This document shows positions 1 through 14,538 of a stretch of 64,000 nucleotides of DNA, in pieces. The notes beneath the pieces are model-generated. The model worked only from the letters and a program-made list of their open reading frames with translations, was not told where the DNA came from and ran no database searches. The DNA is from Mesostigma viride. Taxonomy: Eukaryota; Streptophyta; Mesostigmatophyceae; Mesostigmatales; Mesostigmataceae. Each line of letters starts with the position of its first letter. The first letter of the stretch is position 1. The translations under genes and the position numbers were made by a program. Location: NCBI GenBank assembly GCA_009746045.1, contig RPFO01000050.1, positions 2,496,868 through 2,560,867 of the forward strand, in the 5' to 3' direction.

Positions 1-2338
<2,338 letters not shown>

Positions 2339-2533
2339 AGCCATGGGAACTAGGACTGTCAACAGTCATAAAAAAAATAAAAAAATCAGTCATGACCATG
2401 GGGGGGGGGAGGGGGGGGAGGGGGGAAGGCATCGATAAACCACATCGCTTTGAGTTCGCTTTCTTAAAGTTAAGGTTCATGTTCCTCTCATTTGATCAGG
2501 CCCTCGCCGATGGAACATCAAGCGAGCACTCAC

Positions 2534-5500
2534 CGTGGCCACCGCCATCGGGTGTGACAGCTCGGCACCGATCAGCCCGATGAGCATCTGGGGCCCTGCT
2601 CAGACAGGGGGACCATCCAGGCACAGTGACCAAATCCGATTCAATACAAGCCATCCATTTGGCCATGGACCCACGTGCCAATGTCCACGCAACAGGCACA
2701 CAAGAGCACGCACAACCATACCCAAAATTAATAGGCATATTTGATATTAGCTGGTGCTTGGGAGATTGCGGGAGAGCCACACACACATTTGGTGGCTGAC
2801 CCACGTGCAGTTCAGGATTGTGGGGGTTCAGAAACCAACACAAGCTGAACAGTTGCATCCACACCCATTCCAGATGAGGCAAGATTCCCACAGAGGCATG
2901 AAAACTGCCACACAGCTGGGAGGCCATTGCGTTCCTTCTACATGGTCAGGCATATGCCTGACGCCCGGCTGCATCTCTTGCCGCGCGTCTCGCAGCCGCA
3001 AGTAGCCAACGATTAGCCGCGCTTGATATTAGAAATATCAAGCGAATATAGTATCATAGCAAATATCCCCCCTACCTTACCTGCTACCTGCTACCTGCTA
3101 CCTGCTACCTGCTACCTGCTACCTGCTACCTGCTACCTGCTACCTGCTACCTTTCGTGCTCACCCTTCCATCGAGGACTACGCACCTACCATACTAAGCA
3201 ACTACCATACACGAAGATTCCCCCTATCGTACATAAACAACACCCCTACCGTTGATGAATAGCCGCCGGCCTAAACATCCCCCCTACTCTGGATGAATCG
3301 CCGCCCACAACCCCCCTACCGTTGATGAACAGCCGCCGGCCTAAACATCCCCCCTACTCTGGATGAATCGCCGCCCACAACCCCCCTACCGTTGATGAAT
3401 AGCCGCCGGCCTAAACATCCCCCCTACTCTGGATGAATAGCCGCCTACTCTGGATGAATAGCCTACTCTGGATGAATCGCCGCCCCGCCATCCTACCGTA
3501 GATGAAGAATCCGACGGCAGCGACGCTAGCGCCGATGGCGAATGCGTTGCCTGCAGGCGCCAGCACAAATGCGAGGATGGACGCCAGCAGTCCGATCTGG
3601 TACCCGATAACGACACGAATACGGTGGCCCTCCATCTTGTCCGAGAGGACGCCCGAGAAGAAGCCGCCTGGTGGGGGAAAGAAGGGGGGGGGGGGGCGAG
3701 GCAGCGAGAGAATAATTCATGAGGTTGGAATGAAAGAGGGTCGGATTGGGAGGGGGGTGGATTGATAGTGGGTCAGAGGGAAGCGGACTGCATTGTCTGA
3801 GGCTAGCTGAACACCTGCTTAGGGTTTAGCCCCTTGCTTATCCGCACAGGTACTTTGAAACTTGTCGAAGGAAAGGGGGGAAGGGAACGGTTCAATGAAA
3901 TTCTTCTATCTAAAACTAGTCGAGCTACCATGGTCCGGATTCTCCCGATTTCTGGCCTGCGCTGGTTGTCTCCTTGATGCTAGTCGATACAAGGGCAAAA
4001 TATATCTAAAAGGTGGACGTGGTGGGGAGCAGGTGAACATGGTCATGGGATGCAGGTTGTGCTACGATGCGTGATGGGTGTGGGATGCAGGTTGTGCTAC
4101 GATGCGTGATGGGTGTGGGATGCAGGTTGTGCTACGATGCGTGATGGGTGTGGGATGCAGGTTGTGCTACGATGCGTGATGGGTGTGGGATGCAGGTTGT
4201 GCTACGATGCGTGATGGGTGTGGGATGCAGGTTGTGCTACGATGCGTGATGGGTGTGGGATGCAGGTTGTGCTACGATGCGTGATGGGTGTGGGATGCAG
4301 GTTGTGCTACGATGCGTGATGGGTGTGGGATGCAGGTTGTGCTACGATGCGTGATGGGTGTGGGATGCAGGTTGTGCTACGATGCGTGATGGGTGTGGGA
4401 TGCAGGTTGTGCTACGATGCGTGATGGGTATGGGATGCAGGTTGTGCTACGATGCGTGATGGGTATGGGATGCAGGTTGTGCTACAATGCGTGATGGGTA
4501 TGGGATGCAGGTTGTGCTACGATGCGTGATGGGTGTGGGATGCAGGTTGTGCTACAATGCGTGATGGGTGTGGGATGCAGGTTGTGCTACGATGCGTGAT
4601 GGGTGTGGGATGCAGGTTGTGCTACGATGCGTGATGGGTGTGGGATGCAGGTTGTGCTACAATGCGTGATGGGTGTGGGATGCAGGTTGTGCTACGATGC
4701 GTGATGGGTGTGGGATGCAGGTTGTGCTACGATGCGTGATGGTTGTGGGATGCAGGTTGTGCTACGATGCGTGATGGGTGTGGGATGCAGGTTGTGCTAC
4801 GATGCGTGATGGGTGTGGGATGCAGGTTGTGCTACGATGCGTGATGGGTGTGGCATGCAGGTTGTGCTACGATGCGTGATGGGTGTGGGATGCAGGTTGT
4901 GCTACGATGCGTGATGGGTGTGGGATGCAGGTTGTGCTACGATGCGTGATGGGTGTGGGATGCAGGTTGTGCTACGATGCGTGATGGGTGTGGGATGCAG
5001 GTTGTGCTACGATGCGTGATGGGTGTGGGATGCAGGTTGTGCTACGATGCGTGATGGGTGTGGGATGCAGGTTGTGCTACGATGCGTGATGGGTGTGGCA
5101 TGCAGGTTGTGCTACGATGCGTGATGGGTATGGGATGCAGGTTGTGCTACGATGCGTGATGGGTATGGGATGCAGGTTGTGCTACAATGCGTGATGGGTA
5201 TGGGATGCAGGTTGTGCTACGATGCGTGATGGGTGTGGGATGCAGGTTGTGCTACAATGCGTGATGGGTGTGGGATGCAGGTTGTGCTACGATGCGTGAT
5301 GGGTGTGGGATGCAGGTTGTGCTACGATGCGTGATGGGTGTGGGATGCAGGTTGTGCTACAATGCGTGATGGGTGTGGGATGCAGGTTGTGCTACGATGC
5401 GTGATGGGTGTGGGATGCAGGTTGTGCTACGATGCGTGATGGTTGTGGGATGCAGGTTGTGCTACGATGCGTGATGGGTGTGGGATGCAGGTTGTGCTAC

Positions 5501-8500
5501 GATGCGTGATGGGTGTGGGATGCAGGTTGTGCTACGATGCGTGATGGGTGTGGCATGCAGGTTGTGCTACGATGCGTGATGGGTGTGGGATGCAGGTTGT
5601 GCTACGATGCGTGATGGGTGTGGGATGCAGGTTGTGCTACAATGCGTGATGGGTGTGGGATGCAGGTTGTGCTACGATGCGTGATGGGTGTGGGATGCAG
5701 GTTGTGCTACGATGCGTGATGGGTGTGGGATGCAGGTTGTGCTACGATGCGTGATGGGTATGGGATGCAGGGTCCCAGGTGCGTCTACTGCTTCGCAAGG
5801 CAACCCTAATTGTCCGCTCTTCTAAGCACGCACTTGCTCTCGCCCCCCCGCTGTAGAAGTGTGTGCACTTGTGCGTACTTTTCCAGGTACCCCTTTCTCC
5901 CTATTCCCCGCTCATCTTCTAGGTGTGCGCACTTGTCCAGGTACCCCTTTCTCCCTATTCCCCGCTCATCTTCTAGGTGTGCGCACTTGTCCAGGTACCC
6001 CTTTCTCCCTATTCCCCGATCATCTTCTAGGTGTGCGCACTTGTCCAGGTACCCCTTTCTCCCTATTCCCCGCTCATCTTCTAGGTGTGCGCACTTGTTC
6101 CCACCCACCCCGCTTTTCCCCGGCGCGCACGCACCTGCCAGGCCTCCAAGCTCCAGCCCGCTGACGAGCGCTGCGGCAGCGGCCGCGTTGGGGAAGCCCT
6201 TCTGCTGCATGACGTAGAAGTGGCTCCAGCTCACCATGCCCTGGCGCACAACGTAAACAAAGAAATACTGGCCACGGCAACCGGGGGGAGGGGCGGGCGG
6301 GGGGGGGGGGGGGGGGGGGGGGCAAGGCAAGGCAGGAGTGGGCAGGCCACAGGAGAGCATGCAAGGCAGGACAATCAACATGGCAGGACAATCAACAAGG
6401 CAGGGCAGGGGAGGGCCGCCGCAACTCCCGGGGGAGCAAACGCGAGGCGAGGTGAGGCCAAGGAAGGCAGGTCAAGTTGTTGCAGCGCGAGGCGATGCCA
6501 GAAGCAGGGCACGGGATAGGGGAGGGTCAGGGCAATGCCTTGCGACGCATGGAGCGGCACACGACATTAGGTCGGGGCATGTGACTTGTGAGCAGGACCG
6601 CCGCTACCAGACCGCGTCCAGCCGCTACCAAACGCAACATGGATACAACGCGATGAATTGAATCGAGGTAATCAGCAAAAAACTGGTCTCGATACTTAGC
6701 ACTCACCTAATTGGACACGCCAGCACGGCAAGAGACAAAAGAAGACCCACAAAATAACACCAGTAATGAACACAATAATACTAGCAACAAGACTTGATGA
6801 TGATTGAACGACGAGCCCACGCACTGATGTGGGCAGCTCCCGGTCACTCTACTGCCTCCTAGTCACTACAGAGCGAGCTAGAAAATTGCTTTAGAAGCAG
6901 GATTCTTGCTTCATACAGCAAGCTAGCCCACCCACCGAGATGGCGAGCGCCCAGATGGCCTTGTTCTTGAGCACGTATTTCACCATGACCTCTGTCATGG
7001 ACAGCTCCTGCCCGGCTGCGTTCTTGGCCTTGGCCTTGCCATCAGAGAGGGCGGGGAGGCCCACGTCCTCGGGCTTGTTGCGGATGAGGAGAAGCGCGAT
7101 CACGCCCATCACGATGCCGATCAGGCCAGGGATACGCATGCCCCAGCGCCAGCCGTAGAGGGAGGTCACCGTGCCCGCCTAGAGTCATCCGGATGGATTT
7201 TGTTTGTGGTGGTGGGATGGGGGGAGGCGTGGGGATGTTGTGTTGATAGGACCACATCCGCGGGAAGGGGGGGGGGGGGGGGGGGGGAGAAAGCGAGAAA
7301 GCATGGGATTGGAGGGAAATGGTAGTCAGAGAACAATTTGTTGCTTTTGATAGAGCAGCATGGGGGAAACGGGAAGCATGGCTTCGACAGGAAAGTTGAC
7401 AGTTACTAGGGAAGTGAGTGGTTGGATAGGGACGCAGTAATTGGTTGTGGGAAGAATTCAAATGGTGGCACATATCCGATAAATAGGAACCGATGCGTGG
7501 GATAGAGACTAATTGAAAATGAAAGAATGAATGGATTGGCTAGGGAAACATGGCTGACTGGCATCAGAGGCATAGCAAGGCCATCGATGATTTCAAAGAC
7601 TAGGACAGCTCGCATGATTTCAAAGAGCAGGACAATGCGCATGCTTCCATACAACAAGACTAAAATTTGGTACAAGACCAAAATGCACAAGCAAAGAGAG
7701 GGATAGGACCAAAATGCACATGCAAGGAGCAGGCCCCACGCACCAGAAGCGGGATCGTGAACCCTCCGACGTTGTTGGCCGTCACCCAGCCCGCCCACCA
7801 GGTGCCGCGCACATTGGACGGATACCACTGGGTGAGCAGCTTGGCGCACGCGGGGGCGCCAAAGCCCTGGAAGAAGCCTGCAGGGGGACGTGGGGGAGAC
7901 GCGCGCAAGGGTGCATAAACATAAGTAAAAAAAAATGCTATACGATTTAGTAAATGCTATACGATATAGCAAACTACTGTAGCATCTACAAAAACATGGT
8001 CACTGTAGAACCGGCATGAACCTGGTCATACCCATGTTACATCGCACGTCACGGCAATGGGAACCCATCCAGGCTTCGCTAAGGCATACTGCCTTTCCGG
8101 CCAGCAGCTGACAACGAACCTGCAGCGTAGACCAGCAAAACCAGTGAACGAGGTCCGGCGTGTATCTATACCTGGAATGCATGTGAGTGACAACCCATGA
8201 ACCAAATGCCCATGCGCACCGCCGGCGGCCCAGACGTAGACTATACCCACCAAACACTACGACCACCTTACATCGCCTGTGTGCCTGTGCGCGAGGAGGC
8301 CAGACAGCCACGCATGCGTGCTATGCCCACGTGTACCCACGCAGCCAGCCGAGTGACAATCACCCAGCCATGCATTCGCGAAAATTACAGTCACCCACTG
8401 CGTCAAAGTACAGTAATTTACAGTTACACATACCGTTGGCGGACCAGACAAGGGAGGGAACACCGCCACACCCAGCGTGTGCCCTAGTGACAAGTCATGA

Positions 8501-11353
8501 TGCATGTGTCATAACAATCATAATCGATGCATACCGTTGGCGGCCCAGACGAGGGAGAGCACACCCAGCGTGCTGAACTGGCCGAACAGCACGTTCAGGG
8601 CGCCGGAGATGATCAGGCCGATGCCAAAGATGGCGCGCGCGCCAACCGCGTCGGTCAGCACGCCGCTGGCAAACTTGGAGAAGCCTGCGGGGGGGCGATC
8701 CATACATACATATATATTAATTACAAGCACATAGACTACGTCACGTGGGTACCAATAAACACATGCTGAACAGGCACTGTCAGGTATACAGTTTGCGCGC
8801 CGAGGTGTGCGTCCGCTGGCAAACTTGGAGAGGCCTGCGCTGAGGCATAAATTACGGGCTGTATGTAGATCACGGATCGGACGACGTTTCACGTCCAGAC
8901 AAGTCCAGTGATACATGGGAAGCTAAATACATAGATCTGATACCTCGTAGTGATACTGATACATGGGAAGCTAAACACATAGATCTGATACCTCGTAGTG
9001 ATACTGACACATGGGAAGCTAAACACATAGATCTGATACCTCGTAGTGATACTGACACATGGGAAGCTAAACACATAGATCTGATACCTCGTAGTGAAAC
9101 TGATACATGGGAAGCTAAACACATAGATCGGATACCTCCTAGTGATACTGATACATGGGAAGCTAAACACATAGATCGGATACCTCCTAGTGATACTGAT
9201 ACATGGGAAGCTAAATACATAGATCGGATACCTCCTAGTGATATGAGAGAAGGTATGCGGATCAAGCGTGGTCATGCTGGCACCAGGCAACCTTGGAGAA
9301 GCCGGTGCGATGTCCATACACCTGCCTATTAGTATGCGAATACCGGGACTTGACTGCGAAATAGTATGGTTAGTGGTAAAAGTCGGGGAGGGTTTGCGGC
9401 CGCCGCTCGTGAGAAGACCGCGCTTGGGATGCCAACAGTTCTATTCACCTGCGTCAGCGAGTCAAAGTACTGTGTCCTAGTGACCGACAGGAGGCGCCCC
9501 CAGGACGTGATGACTCTTCTTGGGTAAGGTGCCTTGTGGAGTATAATAATGTACTAGTGACCGACAGGAGGTGCCCCGAGGACGTGATGACTCTTCTCGG
9601 GTAAGGTGCCTTGTGGAGTATAACAGTGCACGCAACCAATGGCGAGGGATGGGGACACGAGACGGTCGATCACTCAATCACTTGCATGGGCATCACTGAT
9701 CAATACCACATCAAAAAGCCCTAGTATGTGGCACTGCATTCGTCTTGAGCGACGCGACAGACGCGAATAAGATCACAGCCGGCTCGAGCTACCATGGTCC
9801 GGATTCTCCAGATTTCTGACCTGCGCTGGTTGTCTAATGGATGTCTTATCTATGTAAAATAAAGATATATGTATAGTAGTAATCTTTACATACTACATAA
9901 AAGCTGCGGCCCCCCTACCAGCATCGCGGGCGGGACTCACCATACATGATGGGGAACACGGAGGTGACGCGGCCAATGTCCTGCATCGACAGGTTAAGGC
10001 TCTCCTGAGACACGTGGACAGGGTGGCAGGCAAGACATATTCACAGGTCACATATGTTGTACAGGTTATAAACTCACGGGTGGGGAGGCGTACAGAAGAG
10101 AGGGGAGTAGGAGAAAGTAGGGCCCGTGTGATCAAAATTGTAGGGCATCTGTGTTGTTTTTCAACGTGTGAGTTTGTGAATGGCATGCCCACGCATGACC
10201 AAGCACCAATGCAAGGTTGATCACAGAAACAAGGTTTGGCTGATCAAAGTCAACTGGACGGGAGGATGTATTAGCAGGAGGGTGTATTTGAATGGACACG
10301 AGGATGGGCAGCAAGGGGGATGCGTGGACGGGAGTGATGTGGTAGATGGGACCCACAGGAAGTTTAAGAACACTGTTGGGCAGTTTGGATCAAGAGCGTG
10401 GGTGCAGGAAGGACCTTTCAATTTTAAAGCTTTGAAACATGAAGACCAAAACAGCACGACGGCTTCCCTCCCCTGCTGCACGCATTTATACATCGACAGT
10501 ACTTCAATCAAGTGGAGCAGAGACAATACTTCAAACAAGTGGAACAGAGATAGCCAAAGTTAAACACTGCTTCTTGGACAGCGGACGGGTGCAGGGGATG
10601 AATCACCGGAGACCGGCCTATCAATGAATGCCCGAAGTGGGCAGCACCCATGAGGTCTGCCCGTGCCAGGGAGCAGCATAGGGATACAGACCGTGCTTCA
10701 CACTTGGACACTTTCATGCAGTCAAGTCGGTGAGAAAATAGACTCCGAGTTCGGAGTCGGAGTTGAGTTGGAAAGAGGCATGCGGAGATTGAATAAGAGG
10801 TATACCTCCAGCGATATCTGATCGGTATACCTCCAGCGATATCTGATCGGTATACCTCCAGCGCTATCTGATCGGTATACCTCCAGCGATATCTGATCGG
10901 TATACCTCCAGCGATCGGAATGGTGCAGCCATAGGGGGGGGGGACGTCCCAGCAAAATTGCCCACTCCAACTTAGGTCCAACGTGGCTCTGTCAGACGTG
11001 AAGTGAGCTCCAAAATCGCCCCGGCGCCAGAATTATCAAAAAGGTGTGCGCGCAAGTTGGCTTTCTGAGGTTGGCGTGAGGAAAATAGAACCGGAGTGCG
11101 CTCGGCAAACACACCCGGCGCCTGGTTTTAAGGAAAGGAGCGCGCTCACCGTGAGACTAGGGATACATAGATATTGGTCCGGCGGTTGGTCTTACAACCC
11201 GGAGTGAGGTACTTGTGAAACTAGTAATGCACATATACGTACTACGGTAATTATACGGTGCATAATTTACAGTACGCGTGGCGAAACTGGGAGTGATCTA
11301 GGTGACCTCAGATACAAGTCCTGACTATGCCAACTCTCTCTGCTGCCCCTGTG

Positions 11354-11402
<49 letters not shown>

Positions 11403-11403
11403 G

Positions 11404-11451
<48 letters not shown>

Positions 11452-12381
11452 ACTGTGCCGACTACCTCCCAAGCGTATAGTGCCACGTGTCACACGTCTA
11501 ACGTGCACTCCTTTTCGCCCCGGAAGACGCATTTTGGAAAAGGTGTACGCTCAGCCATTTTTCACTTTGGCTGGTGACGGACATCGCTGGACGGCACAAA
11601 AAGGTGTGCGCTCAAGTAGCTAAATAGGGGGGTAAGCCCCCCCCTGTAGCCATTGGGAGTACTGTTCGACGGCGCTGGCCGGAATTCCCAGTCAAGTTTG
11701 TGACTCTATACAACTCAAACCAAGGTACGGAGGGTAGGCAACAGGAAAAATCCGACTCGACACACGGTTAGTAACAAGAACCTCGACGATGGGTAGTACC
11801 AGAAACCACCCAGACGGCGGCCGTTAACCTCTGGAACCGAGCCTCACCTTAAGGACGGGTGCCGTGAACGTGAAGCTTCCGCGAGTGAAGTAGTACACCA
11901 CTGCATTACACGGGGGGAGCGCAGCAGTGCGAGAAAACCCGTTAGGATGCCGGACGATGCGAGAAATTGCAAACGGGAATTCGGATATGAGGTTTACAAA
12001 ATCTCGTCCAAAACTTTCATGCTTACCATAGCCGACCCACATGACGGCGAAGATGTAAACCTGCCAGTACTTTGTTTTCTTCTCCACCTCCGTCGAAGGA
12101 ATTGCTGGGGTCTTGGACGGATCGGGTGTCGCCGCTGCAGAATTGGCTTCGGCACGCACATTGAGCGGCCGCCTGTTCAGAACGAACGTGTTGCACAGCG
12201 GACGCTGTGGGGAGATGCTGCGACCCATCAAGCTGCTGCGCCCTAGGCCAACCACCTTCTGCGGGGCTGCGGCAGCGCGGTGAGCGCGGTTTGCACTCGG
12301 AGCTGCATTCACGCGCACTGGGCCTGACAAGACGCTGCTGCCCACGACCGATGGCAGCGACAAAAGGCACCGAGAAGTCAT
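2534..12381 (-). CDS. OPA-family MFS transporter (GlpT/UhpC type), plastid-targeted, 3' end missing
   Basis: Predicted organophosphate:phosphate antiporter of the major facilitator superfamily, probably in the plastid envelope. Exons (descending): 12381-12027, 11900-11848, 10004-9941, 8684-8535, 7877-7744, 7178-6936, 6267-6135, 3667-3497, 2595-2534. Phases agree at all eight junctions and give about 455 residues. Residues 1-75 are Ser/Arg/Ala-rich like a transit peptide (possible cleavage near NVRAEA). Then come the first membrane helix (YWQVYIFAVMWVGY), an MFS loop (SGVLTDAVGAR), QGFGAPACAKLLTQW, RGTWW, WRWGM, YFFVYVVRQG, SGLELGG, SGVLSDK and GPQMLIG, all in family order. The last 65-90 residues are expected and were not found between 1 and 2533, so the gene continues past the satellite or is truncated. 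ATG 12381 is the first in-frame ATG before the presequence. Substrate (hexose phosphate or glycerol 3-phosphate) cannot be told from sequence. Confidence 0.88.
3073..3162. repeat. CTACCTG heptamer array
   Basis: About 12-13 tandem copies of the 7-bp unit CTACCTG, in the last visible intron of the transporter gene. Confidence 0.95.
3237..3480. repeat. Tandem array derived from a splice junction
   Basis: Alternating blocks carry CCTACCGTTGATGAA and CCTACTCTGGATGAA with GCCGCC spacers. They resemble the plus-strand text of the genuine exon end at 3491-3506 (CCTACCGTAGATGAAG), so the array looks like multiplied copies of the 3' edge of the transporter exon 3497-3667, including its donor site. 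Confidence 0.75.
3920..3978 (+). repeat. Dispersed ~55-bp repeat, copy 1
   Basis: Core reads CTCGAGCTACCATGGTCCGG-like sequence, then an ATTCTCC..GATTTCTGGCC block and GCGCTGGTTGTCTC. The same block recurs at about 9783, 14464, 15568 (reverse), 23879 (reverse), 45018 and 58768. Its nature is not recognised. Confidence 0.8.
4043..5770. repeat. 35-bp minisatellite, ~49 copies, with 700-bp higher-order period
   Basis: The 35-bp unit contains GATGCAGGTTGTGCTACG and fills the intron between transporter exons 6267-6135 and 3667-3497. Marker variants recur 700 bp apart (20 units): GGTTGTGGG near 4741 and 5441, GGCATGCAG near 4852 and 5552, and a GTATGGG/CAATGC cluster near 4430 and 5130. This implies block duplication of 20 units. 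On the gene's sense strand the array is C-rich. Confidence 0.95.
5870..6100. repeat. 54-bp tandem repeat, ~4 copies
   Basis: The unit contains GTGTGCGCACTTGTCCAGG followed by a pyrimidine-rich stretch and ATCTTCTAG. It sits just downstream (sense) of the donor of transporter exon 6267-6135 and part of it resembles that donor region (CCTGGCAGGTGCGTGCGC on the sense strand). The open frames across it are by-products of a unit divisible by three. Confidence 0.85.
8900..9245. repeat. 48-bp tandem repeat, ~7 copies
   Basis: The unit contains ATACATGGGAAGCTAAA and ACATAGATC. It lies in the transporter intron between exons 10004-9941 and 8684-8535. Copies in the 3' half carry CGGATACCTCCTAG in place of CTGATACCTCGTAG, so two sub-families are present. 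Confidence 0.92.
9474..9632. repeat. ~77-bp direct duplication
   Basis: Two adjacent copies containing CTAGTGACCGACAGGAGG and GTGCCTTGTGGAGTATAA with few differences, within a transporter intron. Confidence 0.9.
10798..10915. repeat. 25-bp tandem repeat, ~5 copies
   Basis: The unit contains GGTATACCTCCAGCGATATC. It lies in the transporter intron between exons 11900-11848 and 10004-9941. Confidence 0.93.
11350..11452. repeat. TGCC tetramer array
   Basis: About 25 TGCC units with one GTGCC interruption near 11401, within the second transporter intron. Confidence 0.95.
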
Positions 12382-13298
12382 GTTTCTGCCTAAACACCAA
12401 AATGGGTGGGATGCCGACACAAGATATCTCTCGGCCCAATGCCGTTCGCGCGTGTATCGCTAACGACCAGGTTGTATCGCTATCGCACAAAAGCGACCCT
12501 TGCCCCCGCTGTTCCCTCCCGTTTGCGCATGCCTGTGCGACGTCCGACGGTTTGAGTCATGGTCATGATGAGTCATCCCCCACTTTCGTACCGGATCGAC
12601 AGCTTTCCCGCGCGAGGGGCGGAAGTGCTTTAAATTTCATGTTCCAAGTTGCCACTGGCGGCGGGAACCAAAGAATACAAGATACTCGGGTTCTCGGCAC
12701 GGAAATGTTTTTCGTGCTTGCCGAACAGGCCACGCGCCATAATTCCCATATCTTACCGTGATGATACCGTACCGTGCCATACTTCAGCAGAACGCTCCGG
12801 AATGCACCGTAGATCTTACGATTGATAGTCGTTGTAGAGGAGAAGCAAGAGATGCCACGTAGGACTCATCGACATTGCAAATGATGGGGTTTTGGGGGGC
12901 TCGCGTCAAGTTGCGTCGCGTCGCGTCGCGTCGCAACTCGCAACTCGCAAGCCATGGCAATCATCATGGCACAGTCAATTTACGTTGTACTAAATAAAAA
13001 ACTTACGAAGGTGAGTCGAAGATGAAACGTCCCCAGGGCATGACAATTACTTCCTGTTAACAAATACGCGGATGCTATCGCAGAGTTCTGCCATATCGGG
13101 ATTTCGTCAAACTCCTCACGCCCAAATGCTGAAGTTTCGCGCGCATTTCTGGTACTGATCAACTTTGAAAGAGGGGCGGAGAGGTCACGCCGAGCTTATC
13201 AGTCGGACCCAATTTGTTTTTTAAAACACTTGTTCTCTGCCTTGGTAGCGATCAAGGGCAAGTTGTACATCCGAATTTCCCGCCTTTGAAAGTGAAAA
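12382..13298. promoter_or_regulatory. Divergent intergenic region, transporter / SVIP-like gene
   Basis: Roughly 0.9 kb separates the minus-strand transporter ATG (12381) from the plus-strand SVIP-like ATG (13299), so both promoters should lie here. A short run of GTCGC units is visible at 12905-12932. No TATA box or other defined element can be asserted. Confidence 0.45.
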
Positions 13299-13778
13299 AT
13301 GGGCTGTTGTCCGACGAAGGAGGTAAATGATGAACGGGACGGAGCTGGCAGCGAGTGTGACGTGGTTGCCTTAAGATACTTCATGAGAGCAAAATGAGGA
13401 TGCGTAGACCGGATTGGTTGCACTTGTTTCCGACTCTCTAGCACTTTGTATACTCTTCCTTTCACGGGGTTAGCGAGGGAGGGGGCCAACCGCGTGTGTT
13501 TCTCCTTTTACGTTGGCTGAGACTGCTGCTTCCGTTTGTGCATTGAATTTCCTGACGGGCAGGCAAAGCACCGCCAGCAATTGCAAGATGAAGAAGACTC
13601 GCGTGAAATAAGAGAGAAAGCTCTTGCCGCTGCGGAGGCCAGACAGAAAGAGAATGAGAATCGAGGGATCAAGAACCCGAAGGTTGCCCAGAAACTGAAG
13701 GAGGAGGCAAACGCCAGGCCTGGGCCTTCGCAGAGCCGAGAAGATAATATAGCTGCTGCTTGGCGATCCGGGTCATGA
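13299..13778 (+). CDS. SVIP-like small protein, predicted N-myristoylated
   Basis: Two exons, 13299-13322 and 13563-13778, joined in phase 0 across a GTAAAT...GGGCAG intron, give 79 residues. Exon 1 encodes MGCCPTKE: Gly2 suits N-myristoylation and Cys3/Cys4 suit palmitoylation. Exon 2 encodes a charged helix with AAAEARQKENENRGIKNP, matching the core of small VCP/p97-interacting protein (SVIP), an ER-membrane inhibitor of ERAD in animals that is also short and myristoylated. The Ala/Arg-rich part corresponds to the VCP-interacting segment. The tail (about residues 58-79) is Ser/Arg/Ala-rich and lacks family signal. The start rests on the MGCC context and exon phase. Other small coiled proteins could look similar, so the family call is moderate. 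Confidence 0.72.
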
Positions 13779-14130
13779 TGACGTGGAGGACCCTGGTGAA
13801 CTTAAAATATGTGCCATTGGATTCACATCCATGCCACGCCCCGATGCTCACCTCGTAAACCTAATGTTCAGTAATTAATTGAGGAGATGGAGACACATGA
13901 ACTAAATCTGTTAGTTGGGCCGCATGGATTATTCGCAAATATAGTCTTGCTGTGGACTGTGACCCATGTGGTATTCTGGGGGCTTCCAAGGGCAACGACT
14001 TCTCGTGCAACCATCTGCTTGGATAAGGACCCTTGAGCAACGCTCTCTGCAACTACAAGCTATGGCGGGCGCATTTGACGTCCTATTCCTCAAGCTAGCA
14101 TGCCTTTTTTTGTTGGCTCTCCGAAGTCTC
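13779..14130. other. 3' flank of SVIP-like gene
   Basis: No gene recognised. It holds AT-richer sequence and several short open frames without family signal, before the reverse-transcriptase relic at 14133. Confidence 0.4.
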
Positions 14131-14132
14131 CT

Positions 14133-14432
14133 TCATTGCTGGTAGGTACATATGGGTACTTTTTGTATCAATAAGAAAACCAGTGCAGACCAGACGTCTG
14201 AATACAGCTCAGGCCGTTCAATGAGGGTCGTGTCATCCGCATAAATCAAGTCGGCCAAGCGATACCCAGAGGCACCGCCGCCCTCGCTGCGGTGGTTGTG
14301 GATGTCCAAGCCAGGTTCGAACCCCTTTTCCTGGACGCATGGCGGTCTGCACTGGTTCCCTACTTCCTGTACTGTGCATGCAGCTGATTGAAGGAGTTCA
14401 AATAAATGCACACGCTCGAGATAACGGCCCAT
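14133..14432 (-). pseudogene. Reverse transcriptase fragment with YADD motif
   Basis: The minus-strand frame contains LADLIYADDTTLIERPE. The YADD box with following hydrophobics is the catalytic core of non-LTR reverse transcriptases. About 100 residues remain and the flanks do not extend the domain, so it is a relic of a LINE-type element. It is distinct from the neighbouring ORF1 copies, and its link to them is unknown. Confidence 0.7.
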
Positions 14433-14538
14433 ACTCGAGCTACCAATTAATTAATTAATTAATTAGACTCGAGCTACCAAGGCCTGGATTCTCCAGATTT
14501 TCGGTTTGAACTGGTTGAATTGAATTGAATTGAATTGT

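Noticed and set aside
4043-5770. CRISPR-like regular array
   Set aside because: The 35-bp units are contiguous with no unique spacers; this is a eukaryotic intronic minisatellite.
5806-6391. Several overlapping frames on both strands
   Set aside because: They run through the 54-bp tandem repeat and a poly-G tract. The only real coding piece is the transporter exon 6267-6135.
8870-9317. 131- and 142-codon minus frames
   Set aside because: Translations of the 48-bp tandem repeat inside a transporter intron.
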